Source: Hevea brasiliensis
Taxonomy: Eukaryota > Streptophyta > Magnoliopsida > Malpighiales > Euphorbiaceae
Reading direction: 5' to 3'
Assembly: GCF_030052815.1 (NCBI RefSeq)
Contig: NC_079496.1
Coordinates: 44,851,593-44,915,592, forward strand
DNA length: 64,000 bases
The notes beneath the pieces were generated by a model. That model did no database searches. It saw only the letters and a program-made list of their open reading frames with translations, and was not told the DNA's origin. The translations under genes were made by a program, and so were the position numbers. Positions within the stretch are counted from its first letter, which is position 1; each line of letters begins with the position of its first letter. Positions 60,105-64,000 of this stretch are shown here, piece after piece.

Positions 60105-62190
60105 TGAAGGAACAGAAGCATGAAAAACACAAGTTTATACCATTGAATTCAAAAATTTTCACCTAGGGTCACATGCATCATGCAAGATTTATTTTTATCT
60201 ATTTGATTTCAATGATAAACAACATATTAAAACTCTTTTAATATGTTTTTGGATCTGTATTTGCCATTTAAGATTTTTAAATTAATCAGATTAATTTTAG
60301 AACCCTAGATTAAATCAAGAATGATTACACTAACCTCTTGATGCACTGCAGCGTGTCTGTGCCTTTGAGATTCGTCTTCAGGATACCAGATGTTGTCCCT
60401 CTAGCTTGTCCACACCAAGAACACCTATGGCAGCCCTTGAACAGCTTTTAAAGCTTTTTCTATTAATTAGAAATTCAAGTTCTGCCTTTTAAGAGATTCA
60501 AGATGTAAACAGGAGACTAGAAACAATTTCTAGTGTTCTTAATTCAAAAGATTGATGGCTAATCTCTTTGAATTGATGAGAGATGAAGAAGAATAGATGG
60601 AGAGCCTCAAAATGGCGTGACAAAGGAGGAGTGGCTGCTGGTTGTCATATTTTTAATTCATAACAACACTTATATAGCTAGGTCAACACATTAAACCTTT
60701 GCCACATATCACCCTTTGATTAGTTCTAGGTTTAAGTGACCCAATCACATTGTACCAAGTGTCAAACCTATATTTAATCTTGATTTTAATCATCTTACAT
60801 GATTAAAAAACATTTGGCAAGCTTATGTGTAATGCCATGTGTTACCATCTCATGGTGCCACGTGTCACACTACGAAATGACCAAAATACCCCTGTGTCTT
60901 AATTTTGAGTTCTTAACCGAAAATAATTATTTCTCTTCTTCTAATTAATTTATATCAAATATAAATTAATTAATTAATCTCTATTAATTAATTTCTCATT
61001 AATTAAATTTATATTTAAACACTTTAAATATAAATTTAACTTATATTATACATCCAATAATCTAGATTTGGTTTTAAGTCATGCTAGGGACTTTGCAACC
61101 TAATTGCAAACCAAACCTATTTAATTAATTAATTAAATCATATTTAATTAGGTGATAACTTGTGTATGTGTGTGACTTACTAGGCTCATCACTAATTGGC
61201 AATGAGATATGATATCAACTCTTAATACCATCAGAACTCTTTCTTACCATAAATGATTTCTCTAAATCATTTTATGCACCTTATAGACCATGGTTAACAC
61301 CTAGCATAGCATGCCATGGCACCCAATTAGTAATAAGGTTTACCTTAAATGAACCTATAATCATATGTTACCATGCACTGGAATCTCTCTGTTACAAAAT
61401 CCCAACTCAAGCTGGAGTCATGGTTTATGTCAAACTCCATTTGCTATGAATATTATGTTCTCTTTTAATTCCAGTTCTTGATTAAAAAGATTTTCTCATC
61501 AGAAACTCTTTTCTTAATAAATCTATCTGTTCTAGCCAGGAACTTGAAACATCAAGAACAATTAAATGAACATAGGATTTTATCTCTATTTACTTAGAGG
61601 AACAGATTCCATCTTGATCAACACCTACCTCCATATATAACTAGTAGGAGCCAACACATGCCCATATACCCATACACAGTACAAGTATGAAAGTAGTATA
61701 AAACTCAAACTACCTATATACAAGATGACTGTGCTATCTCAGGTCTAAAGATTATATGTACTGATATGATTTATGACAAAACATTGACAAGAGTAAACTC
61801 CATGTGCTTGTCATAAGTGTCACTGGTTCGGCCTATTTATCATTTATAAGTGCTATCATATTTGCTATATGGCATGAGACTCACCATTCCATCTTATTTA
61901 TATCTCATATAAATAACTTGATAACAAACACGAATACAATCTTTCTGGATAAGTCATGTCCTTATTATGAAGTATCCTCGATTGTGAACCTATTTATGAT
62001 ACTTTGTACTAGAAATATTGTCACTCATATTCTTAACAACTTAAGAATAGAATTTCTAACAAAATATCAATGGACCTTTTCTATTACACATAAATATATT
62101 ATGTAAACGGAAAAGTGGAAATGCCTTTTATTAATAAAAATATGTACAAGATGCATACTAAATGATATGCTCTAGGGCATACTACTAGCA
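60105..62190 (-). repeat. Copia LTR shared by element C (5' LTR) and collapsed copy C' (3' LTR)
   Basis: 2086 bp, TGAAGGAACAG to TACTACTAGCA on the plus strand. On its left it abuts the PBS of C. On its right it abuts atctcccactagcacta, the polypurine/RNase H end of another internal region, so it served as 3' LTR for a second unit. TATA-like GCTATATAA at 60670-60678 (minus strand). Confidence 0.92.
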
Positions 62191-62328
62191 ATCTCCCACT
62201 AGCACTAGGGCCATTCATTATAATATCTTAGACCCATCTTCTCAAGATGACGGTCTAGCTGAGTCTGTGATATAGGCTTAGTGAATGGATCAGCTGGATT
62301 TTCAGCTAATGCTATTTTCTGCATGGCC
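62191..62328 (-). pseudogene. Copia RNase H tail, remnant of collapsed copy C'
   Basis: 138 bp that match 54342-54480 (element C) and 25947-26085 (element B): the polypurine tract and the last ~40 codons of RNase H with the NPADPFTKP region. It stops abruptly after gcatggcc, where an LTR terminus-like acttctaaca follows. The rest of that internal domain and its 5' LTR are gone. Confidence 0.88.
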
Positions 62329-62426
62329 ACTTCTAACAGTACCAACACATCCTCAACTACTCCCAATGGGTAAGCATACTACTAAAAGTACCAACACATC
62401 CTCAACTACTCCCAATGGGTAAGCAT
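62329..62426. repeat. 49-bp tandem duplication: LTR end + TSD + 34 bp of element D
   Basis: Unit 1 (62329-62377) is acttctaaca-gtacc-aacacatcc...gtaagcat. Unit 2 (62378-62426) is actactaaaa-gtacc-aacacatcc...gtaagcat. Each starts with ten bases resembling the Copia LTR terminus actactaaca, then the TSD and identical D sequence. The duplication must therefore postdate the Copia insertion. Confidence 0.88.
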
Positions 62427-62461
62427 TAGAACGATAAGCTAATTGAATAATAACACTGGGT
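62339..62461 (-). pseudogene. Element D protease N-terminal part
   Basis: The minus strand encodes PSVIIQLAYRSNAYPLGVVE and DVLV, and then joins in frame with VQVRELIFPP at 52232 if the Copia complex and one gtacc are removed. The LQLADRS...GVVEDVLVQV pattern is standard for Athila/Tat proteases. The 49-bp duplication disturbs the frame. The part with the catalytic Asp is absent. Confidence 0.88.
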
Positions 62462-62766
62462 AACCAATTCTCGACTGCAACAGAGTCATCTTCTCTCTTG
62501 CCATAGAAGTCCACAGCTCCAAACTTCCTTAGCCTTTCCAGGTGTGATTTCTGCTGTGGAGCTGGTGGTGGTGGTGGTGGTGCTGGCATTACCCCAGCCA
62601 TTTGTCTAAAGAAGTCGACCATTTGTTAAAACATGGCCTGTGGACGCTGAGCAGGCTCTGCTTGAGCTGGTGGAGCAGATTCTCTCATGCCCCCAGTCTC
62701 AGCTACTGCAGGTGGAGCATGACTCTCCACTTCCGCCTCAACGGCTCTCTGAGATGAAGGATCCAT
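62462..62766 (-). pseudogene. Element E gag N-terminal part (A family), fused to element D
   Basis: Start codon at 62766 with MDPSSQRAVEAEVESHAPPA, then a TAA in QAMF*QMVDFF (near 62628), the Pro run, and LRKFGAVDFYGKREDD. It follows element A gag closely, but has SVAVENWL where A lost 11 nt. After ENWL (near 62462) the sequence switches to D protease without a frame change. Everything in E downstream of this point is missing. Confidence 0.9.
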
Positions 62767-64000
62767 ATCCTATGCAAAATAAGAAAGATAAACAGATCTG
62801 CGTTAGTGTCACCTCGACTCTTACAAATGCAATGCATGGTATGGACTCAATCTAGGCCCAGAAACGCCTAAACCGTGCTCTGATACCACTAAATGTGACA
62901 CCCCTTACCCGTGTACAGTATACCCGAGTAAGTAATGCCACACGGTGTACCGGCACACTCTAATATTCCTCAATTAATTTATATCATGCTTTTGCATATA
63001 ATTTATGAAATACAATTTATTTAAACCATTTATCAAAAGTATCATTCATTTAAGGTTCCGAAAATTTTAAAGAAAATCCGGCGGAGTATCGGCTAAAAAT
63101 GGAGAAAACCGTTCTTCGGAACCTGTTAAAAACACTTCCAATATTTTTATTCCATCATCTCAAACTCCAATATCCAAAATCTCAACAATATTTCTCAATA
63201 GCAAATTCTCAATAATCTTTTCATTTCACAAACATCCATTTCTCATATACAAGCGATAAATACATGCTCAAATTTTGCATTCATAGTCATAACTTTCATT
63301 ATTTACATGGACATCAAAATATATTACATGAGTTCAAATACATATGAAAAAGTAAAAATCTGCTACAAAATATCAAAATGACAAAATGACACCTAGTGCC
63401 CTACCAATGCACTGCAGGTAGTGAGGTGACACGGACACTGCGCAGAACTGCAGGATGGACTCACCCAGTCTGTGGTCTACTGGGCTCACGATCAGGATCT
63501 CCAGTACCTACGCGTGGCAAAAGCAACGCGCTAAGCAATAATGCTTAGTGGTGCAATAATAAAATAACAAGAAATAACAGATATAAATATGTATTGCATG
63601 TACATGTTTTGTTTGTCATGTATTTGTATAACCTTTCATTTATTTCTTCTACATTGCTCATTTTCATTCATTTGGTTGCCCAAGTAACCTACACTAGACG
63701 ACTGGACTGGATAACGGGTAAACTGGCACTGGGTACCTAGTACCTCGGGCCGTCACACCATCGGTTACATATGCATCTCCCGGTGTGCAACAGAACAGCT
63801 AACAAGCTGTAAATAATATCAGGCACAAGGCCAAGTCTCAATACAAAGTCAGAATGGCTAAAAGCCATGAAATCACGGAATGGCATATTGCCATGTGCAG
63901 TACTGCTAACTGAACCCTATTGGCATGCCAAACTATCCAAACCAATCTTGTTAGGTATACTAGGGCATTTGAAACTTTTAAATTCTTCAATTTGTAAATT
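62767..64000 (-). mobile_element. Element E: A-family Gypsy, leader, PBS and 5' LTR (cut by window)
   Basis: Leader 62767-62876 matches A (7835-7944). PBS 62877-62888 (minus strand TGGTATCAGAGC). The 5' LTR starts TGTGACACCCC at 62894 and runs past the window edge. It follows the A LTR (7962-9100) in order with many substitutions and small indels, for example around the control-like acgcgtggcaaaagca at 63511. No TSD can be checked. Confidence 0.9.

Larger units (their letters stand above)
52233..62338 (-). mobile_element. Element C: Copia (Angela-like), tandem with a collapsed second copy
   Basis: 3' LTR 52233-54341, internal region 54342-60104, LTR 60105-62190, then 62191-62328, which is again the 3' end of a Copia internal region, followed by a vestige of an LTR end (62329-62338) and the TSD. 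The TSD gtacc is at 52228-52232 and 62339-62343, inside the protease gene of D. The shared middle LTR and the repeated internal end show a former LTR-internal-LTR-internal-LTR tandem, most of whose right unit was deleted. The coding region is more decayed than that of B. Confidence 0.9.
19942..62461 (-). mobile_element. Element D: Athila/Tat-group Gypsy, split by three nested insertions
   Basis: Pieces on the minus strand, in element order from right to left: protease 62461-62339 and 52232-52100, linker and RT 51934-50629, RNase H and integrase 46607-45742, integrase C terminus 23153-22542, 3' noncoding region and 3' LTR 22541-19942. The breaks are the Copia complex C, solo LTR F and solo LTR H, each with a matching 5-bp TSD, and the protein frame or reading order resumes across each break. 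The 5' LTR and gag are missing. At about 62461 D is fused to element E. The lineage assignment rests on RT and integrase wording ([22 protein letters not shown]) and is an inference. Confidence 0.88.

Noticed and set aside
1..64000. Host protein-coding genes or a new defence or metabolic system
   Set aside because: All frames with recognisable motifs belong to retrotransposon gag or pol. The remaining frames are short shadows or LTR sequence.

Overview
The window is a retrotransposon graveyard from a plant nuclear genome, most likely a eudicot. It is AT-rich, has primer-binding sites for initiator-Met tRNA, and contains Ty3/Gypsy and Ty1/Copia elements of plant lineages. I found no host gene, tRNA, rRNA gene or CRISPR. 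The species cannot be fixed from the sequence. Almost every base can be assigned to LTR-retrotransposon sequence, and most insertions can be ordered because they interrupt each other and several keep 5-bp target-site duplications (TSDs).

Layout. (A) 1-11106: a minus-strand chromovirus (Tekay-like Gypsy, with a chromodomain) with LTRs of about 3.1 kb. Its left LTR is cut by the window edge, and a Copia solo LTR (3936-6025, TSD gcaaa) sits at its protease/RT boundary. (A2) 11107-13862: part of a related LTR that A entered. A2 itself sits in a Copia gag fragment (I, 13863-14059). (K) 14060-17875 and (J) 17876-19941: two oppositely oriented LTRs of one family. (D) 19942-62461: a minus-strand, non-chromoviral Gypsy of the Athila/Tat group, split into pieces by three insertions: H (23154-45741, TSD gctta), F (46608-50628, TSD tagag) and the Copia complex C (52233-62338, TSD gtacc). 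H is a solo LTR that was itself split by Copia element B (23833-33815, TSD aaact/aaacc) and by G (35084-44143, TSD ctttc). G is a coding-free element with two nearly identical LTRs of about 3.97 kb, i.e. a LARD. (E) 62462-64000: a second A-family element (gag start, PBS, 5' LTR), joined to D by a recombination junction.

No element here looks able to encode its own transposition. The A, B, C, D and E reading frames carry stops, frameshifts or lost catalytic residues. B and C share several lesions although they sit at different targets with different TSDs, so they probably descend from an already defective parent moved in trans. G has priming signals but no genes and also depends on helpers.

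Most notable observation: all the Gypsy LTR families here (A, A2, K, G, H, F), although otherwise diverged, share a GC-rich module near the LTR 5' end. In the sense orientation it resembles the 3' half of plant 5S rRNA, including the box A start and the box C region, and a T-run follows. This recalls the Cassandra TRIM elements, which carry 5S sequence in their LTRs. Other points worth checking are a 75-bp GT-AG intron-like insert in the A integrase, a tandem array of hairpin units in the Copia leader, and a Copia tandem that collapsed by deletion and left a duplicated LTR terminus.
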